Notes under the pieces: model-generated | Databases searched by the model: none | Told to the model about the DNA's origin: nothing | Seen by the model: only the letters and a program-made list of their open reading frames with translations | Part shown: positions 1 through 9,189 of the stretch, piece after piece | Layout: the number at the start of each line of letters is the position of its first letter | How positions within the stretch are numbered: the stretch's first letter is position 1 | Made by a program: the position numbers and the translations under genes | NCBI GenBank assembly: GCA_024403455.1 | Contig: JAKSRR010000012.1 | Location: 1 to 64,000, forward strand | Direction: 5' to 3' | DNA: 64,000 bases | Source: Lachnospiraceae bacterium | Lineage (GTDB): Bacteria; Bacillota; Clostridia; Lachnospirales; Lachnospiraceae

Positions 1-46
1 AGGACTGAAAATCCTCGTGTCGCTGGTTCGATTCCGGCTCTGGGCA
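1..46 (+). tRNA. tRNA-Phe (GAA), 3' part
   Basis: The 5' half is cut off by the window edge. Visible are the anticodon loop CTGAAAA (anticodon GAA at 7-9), a T arm with five pairs (GCTGG 22-26 with CCGGC 34-38) around TTCGATT, the acceptor strand 39-45 and discriminator A46. CCA is not encoded. It lies just ahead of tRNA-Lys, as in a tRNA cluster. Confidence 0.9.
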
Positions 47-60
47 CTTTGTTTTGTGAG

Positions 61-83
61 AGGGCTTCAAAAAGCCCTTTATT
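61..83 (+). terminator. Hairpin downstream of tRNA-Phe
   Basis: AGGGCTT (61-67) and AAGCCCT (72-78) form seven pairs around a four-base loop, followed by a short T-rich stretch. It may terminate the tRNA-Phe transcript, but the T run is short. Confidence 0.5.
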
Positions 84-119
84 TGATAAAAAGGATGACT
101 TTTTACCGCAAAACAAGAT

Positions 120-192
120 GGGATACTAGCTCAGGTGGTAGAGCACTTGACTTTTAATCAAGTTGTCGGGGGTTCGAATCCCCCGTGTCTCA
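120..192 (+). tRNA. tRNA-Lys (TTT)
   Basis: A complete cloverleaf can be drawn. The acceptor arm is 120-126 with 185-191, including one G-T pair. The anticodon arm is CTTGA/TCAAG around CTTTTAA, giving anticodon TTT. The T arm is GGGGG-TTCGAAT-CCCCC, and the discriminator is A192. CCA is not encoded. Confidence 0.95.
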
Positions 193-203
193 GAAAAGAT
201 TGG

Positions 204-242
204 CGCCTGTAAATGCCGTAGAGTGCATTTGCGGGCGTTTTT
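204..242 (+). terminator. Rho-independent terminator after tRNA-Lys
   Basis: A 13-bp stem with G-T wobbles (204-216 with 225-237) closes an eight-base loop and is followed by five T residues. It ends the tRNA cluster. Confidence 0.8.
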
Positions 243-389
243 CTATTGGAGTTTGAGAAAATTTATAATGCTTTTTTGCGAACTACTTTTGGTACTACAA
301 ACGGTGTGTTGTGTGATATATTAAAATTATTGATACTAATTTGCGTATTGTAACATAGTGTAGCAACAATTAATAGGAGAATTTCTCAT

Positions 390-1298
390 ATGATTGCGTT
401 TATTATTGGAATATTTTTAATTATTATATTAGGAAAAATATTTAGAGCTATTGGGGTTGGGGCTCTAGTGGGACTTATTTGTTACGCAGTAAGTTGTATA
501 GTGAAATATGTTAAGAAAAATAAGCAGCAGAAGGAGGAATTGGAGAAGTCGTATGATGAACATTTAAAATATGGGTCACATGATTATAGTCAAAATGTAG
601 GTAAGCCATACAGTGATATTTGGCAGATAAATAATAAAAGCAAGGAAACGGTAAATAAACTGGAGAAAGGTCCAGAGAAAGTTAACGGATGGGATACTCT
701 TTATACCGAATTTACCATAGATAAGACATACAATAAAAAACAAAAGGATTGGAAAGTATATAGTGACTTACCTAGTTCGGAGCATAGAAGAAAAAAATTA
801 TGTAGGAATTTTAACGAAAAATATAGACTCTATTTAACGGAGGCACAGATTCAAGGAATAGTGAATGCTAGTTATATGTCTGATTTATGGTGTAATGAAC
901 TGAGAAGCATGAATAATAAATACGAGAGTATATATGAGTGGTTTACGGGGAATACAAAGTGGCTAAGAGTGTATCTTCATGCATTCCATGTGATGGAGGT
1001 GACGTCAGATATTAGACAACAGGAAAATATTGTTACTTATTCTTTTGAAGAGGTTTTTAAGTATGTTGACACATTGTCTAATTTGGCATTATCAGAGAAA
1101 ATAGCAAAAGTAAACGATAAGTTTTATACTGCCTTTGACGATGTTAGTTTTATGATAGCGTACAGATATCTTGAACGAAAGGGACTGAAGCATTCTTTGG
1201 AAAGTACAAGGCAACTGATTAAGGATGATGAGGAGATAGATAGACTTCTGGAAAAATATGCACAGGAGAACAACCAGCAGATTACATCCAAGAGTTAG
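390..1298 (+). CDS. Hypothetical membrane-anchored protein
   Basis: 302 residues, family not recognised. Residues 1-40 are two hydrophobic segments (about 3-14 and 20-38) with a Gly-rich turn, then a Lys/Glu-rich stretch. The rest looks soluble and helical, with many Trp, Tyr and charged residues. AGGAG at 375-379 sets the ATG start. The gene is markedly more A+T-rich than the methyltransferase or kinase genes that follow and stands alone between a tRNA cluster and a palindrome remnant. Insertion next to a tRNA array is therefore plausible, but no integrase or att site is visible. Function unknown. Confidence 0.75.
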   Translation: MIAFIIGIFLIIILGKIFRAIGVGALVGLICYAVSCIVKYVKKNKQQKEELEKSYDEHLKYGSHDYSQNVGKPYSDIWQINNKSKETVNKLEKGPEKVNGWDTLYTEFTIDKTYNKKQKDWKVYSDLPSSEHRRKKLCRNFNEKYRLYLTEAQIQGIVNASYMSDLWCNELRSMNNKYESIYEWFTGNTKWLRVYLHAFHVMEVTSDIRQQENIVTYSFEEVFKYVDTLSNLALSEKIAKVNDKFYTAFDDVSFMIAYRYLERKGLKHSLESTRQLIKDDEEIDRLLEKYAQENNQQITSKS

Positions 1299-1328
1299 AA
1301 CTAGTCTTGAAACATAAAACCCAAAGGG

Positions 1329-1368
1329 GACCAAAAGAATACTCCTTGTACCAAAAGGACCGTCCCTG
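1329..1368. repeat. Degenerate half copy (A) of the GGGGACGGTCC palindrome
   Basis: ACTCCTTGTACC followed by AAAAGGACCGTCCCTG matches the right arm of the 80-bp palindrome found intact at 49.0, 52.5 and 53.6 kb. The left arm is missing. It fills the gap between the orphan gene ending at 1298 and the FecR gene at 1396. Confidence 0.7.
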
Positions 1369-1395
1369 TATAATCTCCTTTAGGAGGAGTTAGCA

Positions 1396-2703
1396 ATGGA
1401 AACAAAAAGAAGTAAGAAACCGATTATCATAGGGATTGTTTTGGTTCTTGTTATTATAGCAGTAGTGCTTATTATTCTATTTTCGAAAAAGAAGGAAGTA
1501 TATAGAACCATTAAGGTCAATAGTATGGAAGGGACAGCATCGCTTACAAGAGGCGGAGAAACGATAGATGTTGTAAACGAAATGAGCCTTTTTAGTGGCG
1601 ATCGTGCGGCAGTTCACAATGATTCCTTATTAGATCTGCTTGCTGATGCAGATAAGCATATTGTTGCAAAAGAAAATACAACATTTTCGATTCAGGCAAC
1701 CGGTTCGGAAAGTAATGGTAGTATTATCATTAGCGTTGAAAAGGGAGATGCATTATTTACCATAGATAATAAACTTCCAGAGAATTCTACCTTTGAAGTA
1801 CAGACACCCAATGCCAGTATTAGTGTCAGAGGGACAACGTTTGAAGTTAGCTATGATCCGGCAATCAGACAGACCCATGTTTTAGTTACCGAGGGTGTAG
1901 TTAATGTAGCAACGAACATTGAGGAAGCTACATTAAATGCAGGGGAAGAGGTATATGTCGTAGATGATGCAATTACTACCAGTGCGGCTGATGCGGGAAC
2001 AAATGCAGGCGCTAGCGGCTCAGGCGATGTAGATACCTCTGATGCTAGCGAAGGAATGCTGGAGTATGGTGATATTGTAATTTTATCAGCGGCAGTAGCA
2101 CATGCAGATGGTAGTGGTTTTGGTGGACTTCCCAGTACCCGCGAAGCATATAATAACGTTTTAATGGGTGTGCTTGGAACATATAACAGCGCAGATGCGT
2201 TGTATGCCTATGTAGCAGAATATGCTGGAGGAGATGAAGAAGTTATAGAGGTAACAGGCATGCCGGCAGAAGAGTATAAACTGCATTTAGCTGAGGTTAT
2301 GGTCACTGTTGCAGATAATGGAGGCATTACTGAAGCAGAATATGAAATGATTCTTTCTTATATCGAGGATTCCAAACGGGCTTCTGATACGCAGCTCTGT
2401 GATACTGTAAGAACCGCGGTAACCATAGCACTCATGGATCCTGAGGTAACAACTAATCCAAATGCAGAAATTCCAAAACCGGGAACACATAATTTGACTG
2501 ATATATATTCCTATGCAGTATTTGGAGATGTGGTAGCAGAGTGTATTGGCGCACCGGATGCAGCTTCGGTTGAGGCACAGCTTAAGTCTTCCAAAGCCGC
2601 TGGCGGACCGATCTATGTAGTTATTGAAGCAGCTACAGAATTTGACGGCTATATTGTAGCGGTCTACTGCGGATGGGATGATACCATTAACGCGGGTATG
2701 TAG
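1396..2703 (+). CDS. FecR-domain membrane protein
   Basis: 435 residues. A single membrane segment (about 9-29) follows a short Lys/Arg-rich start, giving an N-in anchor with the rest outside the cell. Residues about 60-195 resemble a FecR domain, with the hallmark stretch TPNASISVRGTTFEVSYDP and the closing VTEGVVNVAT. A Ser/Gly/Asp-rich linker (about 200-225) leads to an unrecognised C-terminal domain of about 210 residues. FecR domains in Gram-negatives are anti-sigma sensors; in Clostridia stand-alone versions of this kind have no settled role. AGGAGG at about 1382 sets the start. The FecR part is clearly paralogous to the protein encoded at 58518-60224. Confidence 0.8.
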   Translation: METKRSKKPIIIGIVLVLVIIAVVLIILFSKKKEVYRTIKVNSMEGTASLTRGGETIDVVNEMSLFSGDRAAVHNDSLLDLLADADKHIVAKENTTFSIQATGSESNGSIIISVEKGDALFTIDNKLPENSTFEVQTPNASISVRGTTFEVSYDPAIRQTHVLVTEGVVNVATNIEEATLNAGEEVYVVDDAITTSAADAGTNAGASGSGDVDTSDASEGMLEYGDIVILSAAVAHADGSGFGGLPSTREAYNNVLMGVLGTYNSADALYAYVAEYAGGDEEVIEVTGMPAEEYKLHLAEVMVTVADNGGITEAEYEMILSYIEDSKRASDTQLCDTVRTAVTIALMDPEVTTNPNAEIPKPGTHNLTDIYSYAVFGDVVAECIGAPDAASVEAQLKSSKAAGGPIYVVIEAATEFDGYIVAVYCGWDDTINAGM

Positions 2704-2715
2704 GGGAAACCGCAG

Positions 2716-2949
2716 ATGGAAAGAGAACTAGAGGCATACATTAAAAAAATAAATGAGAAATATAAGTTAAACGCAAGACTAGCGGTGGGTAGAGAGCATA
2801 TTGCTGTTTTTCCGCCCCAGGGAGGAATGGATATAGATATCTATACACTTGTTTATGATAATCAGTATGTTGAATTAGGGTCAAATTATGGTTCAAGTGT
2901 AGAATCCTGTATCCAGAAGATTAATGAAGCATTGCATATTACGGAGTAA
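2716..2949 (+). CDS. Small conserved-looking protein of unknown function
   Basis: 77 residues, no membrane segment and no recognised family. The sequence alternates charged helix (1-15) with beta-like segments (HIAVFPP, YTLVYDNQYVELG) and ends in a helix. It starts 12 bases after the FecR gene, with GGGG at 2703-2706 upstream, and ends 12 bases before the methyltransferase gene, so the three are probably one transcript. Confidence 0.65.
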   Translation: MERELEAYIKKINEKYKLNARLAVGREHIAVFPPQGGMDIDIYTLVYDNQYVELGSNYGSSVESCIQKINEALHITE

Positions 2950-2961
2950 GGGAGTGACAAG

Positions 2962-4281
2962 GTGCCAACAATCGTAACACTAAAAAAGGGTGAAGGAAGA
3001 ACTATCAAAGCTGGTGGTGCATGGATTTTTGATAATGAAGTGCAGAGTATTGCTGGACATTTTTCGAATGGGGAAGTGGTGCTCGTAAAGGATTTTGATG
3101 GATATCCCATGGGGAAAGGTTTTATTAATCAGAATTCCAAAATCAGAGTGCGAATGCTTACCAGAGATATAGAGCAGGAGATTGATGATGCATTTTTGAA
3201 AATGCGTCTAACGAACGCTTGGGAATATCGAAAAACGGTTATGGCTGGTGGAAATACAGGAGAGCTTCCGAATATAGGAAACACAAAAAGACCAGACCTT
3301 AATTGTTGCCGTATTGTTTTTGGAGAGGCAGATTTTCTGCCAGGACTTACGGTGGATAAGTACGGGGATGTTCTTGTGGTGGAATGTCTTGCTCTTGGTA
3401 TGGAAGCTTTTAAGGAACAAATCGTTCAACTATTAGTAGAGATTCTAAAAGAGGACGATATTGAGATTCGTCTGGTCTATGAGCGCAGTGATGCCAGAGA
3501 ACGAGAGAAGGAAGGCCTTGTGAAGTTCAAAGGTGTACTCTACAGTAAGGAAGAAAGCCTGAAAGAGAGAATCGGGATAAACGATTTTGGAAAAGAGAAG
3601 GAAAGTCCCGTGCCCGCAGTGGAAATAGTGGAAAATGGCGTACATTATATTGTGGATGTGGTGAGTGGACAGAAGACAGGATTCTTTCTGGATCAGAAGT
3701 ATAATCGTCAGGCGATGCATAGGATTTGTAAAGGGAAAAAAGTGCTGGACTGCTTTACCCATATGGGAACCTTTGCACTGAATGCTGGACTTGCCGGTGC
3801 AAGGGAGGTTACAGGACTTGATATATCGGAGTTTGCCATCACGCAGGCGACACATAATGCAGAGCGAAATCACTTGCAGGATGTCGTGAAATTTAGAACC
3901 GCGAATGTGCTTGATGAGCTTCCTAAGCTCTATGAGGCAGGAGAGAGATATGATGTAGTCATACTAGATCCACCGGCCTTTACGAAGTCTAAGGATGCCA
4001 CAAAGAATGCTATCAAGGGATACCGTGAGGTCAACATGAAGGGACTGAAACTTGTGCAGGATGGTGGATATTTAGCAACCTGCTCCTGTAGTCATTTCAT
4101 GACCCAGGAACTTTTTACCACCATGATGCATCAGGCAGCAAAGGCAGTTCATAAGCGTCTAAGACAGGTAGAATTCAGAACCCAGGCGCCAGATCATCCG
4201 ATTCTTTGGAATAGTGCTCCTGGTACAGAGGAAAGCTATTATTTGAAATTCTTCATCTTCCAAGTAGTGGATGAACGGTAA
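2962..4281 (+). CDS. RlmI-like class I rRNA methyltransferase
   Basis: 439 residues, in the family of the 23S rRNA m5C methyltransferase RlmI. The N-terminal about 75 residues fit a PUA RNA-binding domain (GAWIFDNEV, GYPMGKGF). A middle domain follows, then an AdoMet-binding Rossmann fold with GQKTGFFLDQ, VLDCFTHMGTFALNAG, GLDIS and the catalytic-loop motif VILDPPAFTK. The later CSCSH matches the second cysteine region of this family. The start is GTG with AAGGGAG just upstream. The exact rRNA target is inferred from the family only. A terminator follows at 4300. Confidence 0.85.
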   Translation: MPTIVTLKKGEGRTIKAGGAWIFDNEVQSIAGHFSNGEVVLVKDFDGYPMGKGFINQNSKIRVRMLTRDIEQEIDDAFLKMRLTNAWEYRKTVMAGGNTGELPNIGNTKRPDLNCCRIVFGEADFLPGLTVDKYGDVLVVECLALGMEAFKEQIVQLLVEILKEDDIEIRLVYERSDAREREKEGLVKFKGVLYSKEESLKERIGINDFGKEKESPVPAVEIVENGVHYIVDVVSGQKTGFFLDQKYNRQAMHRICKGKKVLDCFTHMGTFALNAGLAGAREVTGLDISEFAITQATHNAERNHLQDVVKFRTANVLDELPKLYEAGERYDVVILDPPAFTKSKDATKNAIKGYREVNMKGLKLVQDGGYLATCSCSHFMTQELFTTMMHQAAKAVHKRLRQVEFRTQAPDHPILWNSAPGTEESYYLKFFIFQVVDER

Positions 4282-4299
4282 GTGTCATAGAGCCAACAA

Positions 4300-4328
4300 A
4301 GCAGGTAATGTCAGATTACCTGCTTTTT
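4300..4328 (+). terminator. Rho-independent terminator
   Basis: AGCAGGTAAT (4300-4309) pairs with ATTACCTGCT (4315-4324) around a five-base loop, followed by TTTT. It separates the methyltransferase transcript from the signalling block. Confidence 0.85.
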
Positions 4329-4412
4329 ACTTAAAATATATGAGAAGGCTCTCCTATTTCCTATGATAGAAATGGTATAATAAAAGTTAAACAGATTCTA
4401 TTGGGAGTTACG

Positions 4413-6365
4413 ATGGATAAATCATTAGTATTAGACTATGTGGCATTAGCTGTATATATTGTTATGCTCATTGCGAACTATGGTCGTACCAGAAAACTGG
4501 GACGTATAGATCGTATTTTTTCAGCGCTTTTGATTGTTAGTACCATCACGGTAGTGTTTGATATTATTGCTGTGACCTTTGATAGGGCAGGGGCAGGCAA
4601 TCTTGTATTTAAAAATATATTCCATATAGCCTATCTGGAAACGCGAATGCTAATTCTGGTAGTCTATAGTCTTTACATCAGTTTTGTAACCGACACGCGG
4701 CATAAATTTTTTAATAAGATATGGTTTCGCGTTGTTTACATTCTTCCCCAAGCGTTTACCATCCCGCTGATTATCACCTCGCCATTTACAAAAAGGATTT
4801 TCTATTTCGCAGGAGAGATGGATTTATATACCAGAGGACCGCTGTTTGTGGCCCTATATTCCAATGCCATTGTGTATGGCATATTCTCCATCTTATGGAT
4901 TGTGATGGCACGGAAACAGCTTGGCGCTAAAAAATGCGTTAGTCTTGCATCGATGTTTATTCTGGTTGTAATGGCGGCTGTAGTGCAGTTTTTATATCCC
5001 ACTTACCTGGTGGAAATGGCAGCTACCTGTTTTGCCATTATGTTTATGTTAGAGGTTGTGCAGCGTCCGGATACCAGACTAGATTATGCAACTAAGTTAG
5101 TAAATAATTATGCATTTCATAATGATATGCCGCTGGCATTTCATATGAAAAAGCCGATCCATATGATTATTTTGGACGTGATTAATTATGATTCCATTCG
5201 CAGCGTGGTGGGACATGATTCTATGCAGGTGCTGCTAGCACGCATTTCTGAGATATGCAGGAACCAGGCTGAAAATAACAATATGCTGGTAGATATATAC
5301 TATAGGGGCTCGGGCAGATTTCGTTTTGTTGTAGAGAGAAGCTGGTTTGATAAGACGGAGAAGATTGCTGCTGTTTTAAATGAAATTATGCAGCAGGAAT
5401 TTATGGTAGGCGGGATGAGTGTATCTTTAGAATACCGCATCTGCGTTGCAAAATGCCCGGAGGATATTCAAACCTACGAGGAGTTCATGGGCTTTGAAGG
5501 GAATCTTCATACCATTGGATTTACAGGACATGTGGTTTACGCAAAGGATATTTTGTCGGAGAAGGATAGGCAGCTTTATTCTCACCTAGATGAGATTATA
5601 GAGAATGCAATGTTAAACCATAAATTTGAAGTATATTATCAGCCCATCTATGATGTGAAGAAGCAGTATTATAATTCGGCAGAAGCGCTCCTACGACTCA
5701 TTGATGATGAGTATGGATTTGTGTCACCGGAGATTTTTATTCCGGCGGCAGAAAAGAGTGGAGCGATTCACAGAATCGGTGCGTATGTTATGGAGGAAGT
5801 CTGTCAGTTTATTGCCAGCGAAAGTTTTGCAAAGACTGGATTGGATTATATAGAAATTAATCTTTCCGTGACCCAGTGCATGCAGAAAGATTTGGCCAAA
5901 AACATCACATCCATTATGGAATACTATGGTGTGGACAATAGTCAGGTCAATCTGGAAATCACGGAGACGGCTTCTACTTATTCCCAAGAAACCTTGACGG
6001 ATAATATTGATGCGCTGACCAAAGAGGGCATCACCTTCTCCTTAGATGATTATGGTACTGGTTATTCTAATATGAATCGTATTGCGACCATGCCGCTACA
6101 TATTATTAAATTGGATAAGTCCTTTACCAATGCGAAGTATAGCGCCAAGATGGATATTATCTTGAAGGATACCATTTCGATGATTAAGGATCTGGATCTT
6201 AAGATTGTGGCAGAGGGACTGGAAACGAAGGATATGGTGGATAAGTATTCTGCGCTTGGATGTGACTATATCCAGGGATATTATTTCTCAAAACCTTTAC
6301 CCAAGGATAAATTCACATTGTTTTTAGTAGATAACAAGAAGGGTGCTACGGAAGCCTATGGATGA
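4413..6365 (+). CDS. c-di-GMP phosphodiesterase, EAL domain with degenerate GGDEF
   Basis: 650 residues. Six or seven hydrophobic segments span about 5-220, forming a membrane sensor. A GGDEF-like domain (about 230-385) has YRGSGRFRF where GGDEF should be, so cyclase activity is unlikely. The EAL domain (about 400-640) keeps AEALLRL, INLSVTQ, LEITETAS, SLDDYGTGYSN, IKLDKSF, VAEGLET and QGYYFSKP, so it should hydrolyse c-di-GMP. ATG at 4413 is preferred because GGGAG at 4403-4407 lies just upstream; the TTG at 4401 precedes that ribosome site. A TATAAT box at 4376-4381 is a likely promoter element. The stop overlaps the start of the histidine kinase. Confidence 0.9.
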   Translation: MDKSLVLDYVALAVYIVMLIANYGRTRKLGRIDRIFSALLIVSTITVVFDIIAVTFDRAGAGNLVFKNIFHIAYLETRMLILVVYSLYISFVTDTRHKFFNKIWFRVVYILPQAFTIPLIITSPFTKRIFYFAGEMDLYTRGPLFVALYSNAIVYGIFSILWIVMARKQLGAKKCVSLASMFILVVMAAVVQFLYPTYLVEMAATCFAIMFMLEVVQRPDTRLDYATKLVNNYAFHNDMPLAFHMKKPIHMIILDVINYDSIRSVVGHDSMQVLLARISEICRNQAENNNMLVDIYYRGSGRFRFVVERSWFDKTEKIAAVLNEIMQQEFMVGGMSVSLEYRICVAKCPEDIQTYEEFMGFEGNLHTIGFTGHVVYAKDILSEKDRQLYSHLDEIIENAMLNHKFEVYYQPIYDVKKQYYNSAEALLRLIDDEYGFVSPEIFIPAAEKSGAIHRIGAYVMEEVCQFIASESFAKTGLDYIEINLSVTQCMQKDLAKNITSIMEYYGVDNSQVNLEITETASTYSQETLTDNIDALTKEGITFSLDDYGTGYSNMNRIATMPLHIIKLDKSFTNAKYSAKMDIILKDTISMIKDLDLKIVAEGLETKDMVDKYSALGCDYIQGYYFSKPLPKDKFTLFLVDNKKGATEAYG

Positions 6366-9129
6366 GATGCAGGCGCAGCTTTTGCCAGATTACAGAAAGT
6401 GGCAGAAGGCGTATCGAAATTTCACATACGTGTTAGTGGGAATTATACTGGCTTTTCAGGTGGTGATTTTTTTCATTAGAAAAAATATGAATCTTATCAC
6501 CAACGAACAGGAGTATCTAGCAAGACAGATTTTGGGTGCGTCTCTTATTTATGTGATTCTGTTAATTATTGAAACAGTTACACTCTATTTAGGAAGAAAT
6601 AAGGAAGATGTGTTAAATCTTACGCCGGTAATGATTACCCTTCTTATTTTTGCAGTAAATTCAGCCACCAGCAGTAAGAGTATTATTGTGGATGGTTTTC
6701 TCACGATTCCTATCGTAATGTCAGTCATATACTGCAATAAAAAGTTGGCAAGAATAACCTTCATCAGTACGCTGATAACAATGCTTGCTGTGTTTTCTAT
6801 GCATTACCTTGTGCGTCCGGGATGGGAACACCAGGCCATGCTTTTGGATGTTGTACTTGGAAGCGTTCTTCTGATTACGGCTTATGTGGTAGTACGCATC
6901 ATTATCAATCTTATTCAGGAGCAGAACAAGAAGGTGCTTCGTGCCAATCAGCAGGTGCAGGATGCAGAAGCCAGAGCGGCCATTTCAGATAATGCAAAAA
7001 CGGCTTTCCTTGCCAATATTTCCCATGAAATCCGTACCCCGATGAATGCCATTGTGGGGATGACAGAATTGCTGTTAAGCAAAAAGCACAATAAGGAGAA
7101 TCTGGAAAACTATGCCCAGAATATCAAAACTTCTGGAGAGTCCTTGCTCTCTATTGTCAGCGATATGCTGGATTATTCCAAGATGCAGACGGGTGATATT
7201 GCCTTAATAGAACAGGAGTATGCGGTAGATCAGTTGATAGATAGTTTGTCTCAGATTGCATGGAACCGCATCGGAGAAAAGAATGTAGAACTATTATTTG
7301 ATATTGACACCAACCTGCCCAAAACATTATTCGGTGATGTTAATCGAATCAAACAGGTGCTTAGTAACCTGCTCATTAATGGAATTAAGTACACGGATAG
7401 TGGTTATATAAAGCTAACCATGAGAATGGATTCTTTAGAAGGACAGCGTGCAAACCTCTATATGTCCGTAGAAGATACAGGACGTGGTATGAAGGAAGAA
7501 GAACTGGAAAAGGCCTTCTCCAGCTTTGAACAAATCAGTGTAAAGAAGAACAAGAAGCAGGAAGGTATGGGTATTGGACTTCCTATCTCCCGCGAGATTG
7601 TTCAGATGATGGGCGGCGAACTGAAAGCAAGAAGTAAGGAAGGCGTTGGATCCACGTTCTATTTTTCCATTACACAGTCTGTGGTGGAACGACGTGAAGA
7701 AAATATTGAACTGCCGGCAGAACTTATTATTGGTGGTCATACGAAGCATAATTGTGTCACGCTTGAGATGCTGTCTCAGGCAAAACAGCTTGGCATAATG
7801 TGGAGAGATGCGGAGCCAGATGAATCCACGGATTACTATTTTACGGATGATGAGAAGTACTTAAAGAGTGCCGATGCTACCGCAGAAATCGAAATTGATG
7901 AAGTGAAATTTGTCTATCTTTATAATCCTCTGGAGGAGATTCCGGATGGTTTGCCGGAAGAGATTCTGGTGCTAGAAAAACCTGTATATGCCTCTAAACT
8001 GGCAGCAGTACTTACTGGTAAAGCGGGACAGAGGGTGCAGAAAGTAGGCGTTGTAGACGGAGCGCTAGACTTTGTAGCACCGGAGGCAAGACTTCTTCTG
8101 GTAGATGATAATGAGATGAATCTCACGGTGGCGGATGCTTTGTTAAAGCCTACCAAGATGAAGATCGACCACGCAGAGAATGGAAAACGTGCGGTGGAGA
8201 TGATTAAAGAAAATCATTATGATTTTGTATTTATGGATCATATGATGCCGATTATGGATGGCGTGGAAGCTACCAGAACGATTCGTGCTATGGATGGAGC
8301 TTACTATAAGGATCTTCCTATTGTAGCATTTACAGCGAATGTTCTGACGGAGGCTGCAATTGAATTTAAAGAAGCAGGGATGAACGATTTTGTTACGAAA
8401 CCCGTACAGTTCCCAGCATTATGTGAAAAAATTAAAAAGTATATGAATCCGGCGCTGATTCGTCCTGCTACAGAAGAAGATTTTGCGGAGGAAGAGGAGG
8501 CAGCGGCACCGGCAGGGCAGCAGCTCTCCATTGAGAATCTGGCGGGAATTGATACGAAGGCAGGACTAGAAGCCTGTGGCAGTGAGGCACTGTTTAGAAA
8601 ACTATTGGGTGATTACTGCCGAATCATTGACATGAAAGCAACCAAGCTGGAGAAATGCCTGGCAGATGGAATGATTCGGGATTATACCATTGAAGTACAT
8701 GCCTTGAAAAATACATCTCGCATGATTGGAGCAACGGAGCTTTCCGGTTGGTTTAAGCAGATGGAAGACTATGGCAATGCGGAGAATGTAGAAGCCATTG
8801 CAGCAGAGAATGCAGACCTTTTAGATACCTATCGAAGCTATAAAAGGGTTCTGGAACCTTTTATGGATGCCAGTGAGGAAGATAAGGTAGAAGCCGATGT
8901 GGAAGAACTCATTGCTGATTTAAAGAACATGGATCATGCCATGGACACCTTTGACCTGGATACGGTTGCTAGCATTATGAAGAAGATACAGGGACTCCGT
9001 GTACCAGCCTGTGTGAAAGATAAAGAACGGATGCTGGAAGCTTACGTGGCTGATGTGGCGATGGAAGAAGTCATGCAGATTACAAAAGAAATGGTTGCCG
9101 TACTGGAGATGCTTAATAAAGAAAAGTAG
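6358..9129 (+). CDS. Hybrid histidine kinase with receiver and HPt domains
   Basis: 923 residues. The N-terminus has about six hydrophobic segments (about 20-200), then a coiled linker. The HisKA box NISHEIRTPMNA places the phosphorylated His at 223. The ATPase domain has SNLLINGIKYT (N box), VEDTGRGM (G1) and GMGIGLPI (G2). After a degenerate linker comes a receiver with LLLVDDNEMN, phospho-acceptor Asp627 in FMDHMMP and FVTKPV. A C-terminal HPt has VHALKNTSRMIGA with His781. This is a complete internal His-Asp-His relay. ATG 6358 overlaps the upstream stop by eight bases (translational coupling); the GTG at 6343 is less likely. Confidence 0.92.
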   Translation: MDEMQAQLLPDYRKWQKAYRNFTYVLVGIILAFQVVIFFIRKNMNLITNEQEYLARQILGASLIYVILLIIETVTLYLGRNKEDVLNLTPVMITLLIFAVNSATSSKSIIVDGFLTIPIVMSVIYCNKKLARITFISTLITMLAVFSMHYLVRPGWEHQAMLLDVVLGSVLLITAYVVVRIIINLIQEQNKKVLRANQQVQDAEARAAISDNAKTAFLANISHEIRTPMNAIVGMTELLLSKKHNKENLENYAQNIKTSGESLLSIVSDMLDYSKMQTGDIALIEQEYAVDQLIDSLSQIAWNRIGEKNVELLFDIDTNLPKTLFGDVNRIKQVLSNLLINGIKYTDSGYIKLTMRMDSLEGQRANLYMSVEDTGRGMKEEELEKAFSSFEQISVKKNKKQEGMGIGLPISREIVQMMGGELKARSKEGVGSTFYFSITQSVVERREENIELPAELIIGGHTKHNCVTLEMLSQAKQLGIMWRDAEPDESTDYYFTDDEKYLKSADATAEIEIDEVKFVYLYNPLEEIPDGLPEEILVLEKPVYASKLAAVLTGKAGQRVQKVGVVDGALDFVAPEARLLLVDDNEMNLTVADALLKPTKMKIDHAENGKRAVEMIKENHYDFVFMDHMMPIMDGVEATRTIRAMDGAYYKDLPIVAFTANVLTEAAIEFKEAGMNDFVTKPVQFPALCEKIKKYMNPALIRPATEEDFAEEEEAAAPAGQQLSIENLAGIDTKAGLEACGSEALFRKLLGDYCRIIDMKATKLEKCLADGMIRDYTIEVHALKNTSRMIGATELSGWFKQMEDYGNAENVEAIAAENADLLDTYRSYKRVLEPFMDASEEDKVEADVEELIADLKNMDHAMDTFDLDTVASIMKKIQGLRVPACVKDKERMLEAYVADVAMEEVMQITKEMVAVLEMLNKEK

Positions 9130-9142
9130 TTACCAGGACCAT

Positions 9143-9172
9143 GTGACAAGAAGAGTAGCGTGGGAGTATAAT
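9143..9172 (+). promoter_or_regulatory. Possible sigma-A promoter before the response regulator
   Basis: GTGACA (9143-9148) is separated by 18 bases from a perfect TATAAT (9167-9172). It could give the response regulator its own transcript in addition to read-through from the kinase gene. Confidence 0.55.
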
Positions 9173-9189
9173 AAGACGTAGGAGTCATT

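Noticed and set aside
3445-3873. 142-residue minus-strand reading frame
   Set aside because: Entirely within the well-supported methyltransferase gene; composition is unlike a natural protein.
4401-4412. TTG start for the EAL gene
   Set aside because: The TTG precedes the GGGAG ribosome site that serves the ATG at 4413.
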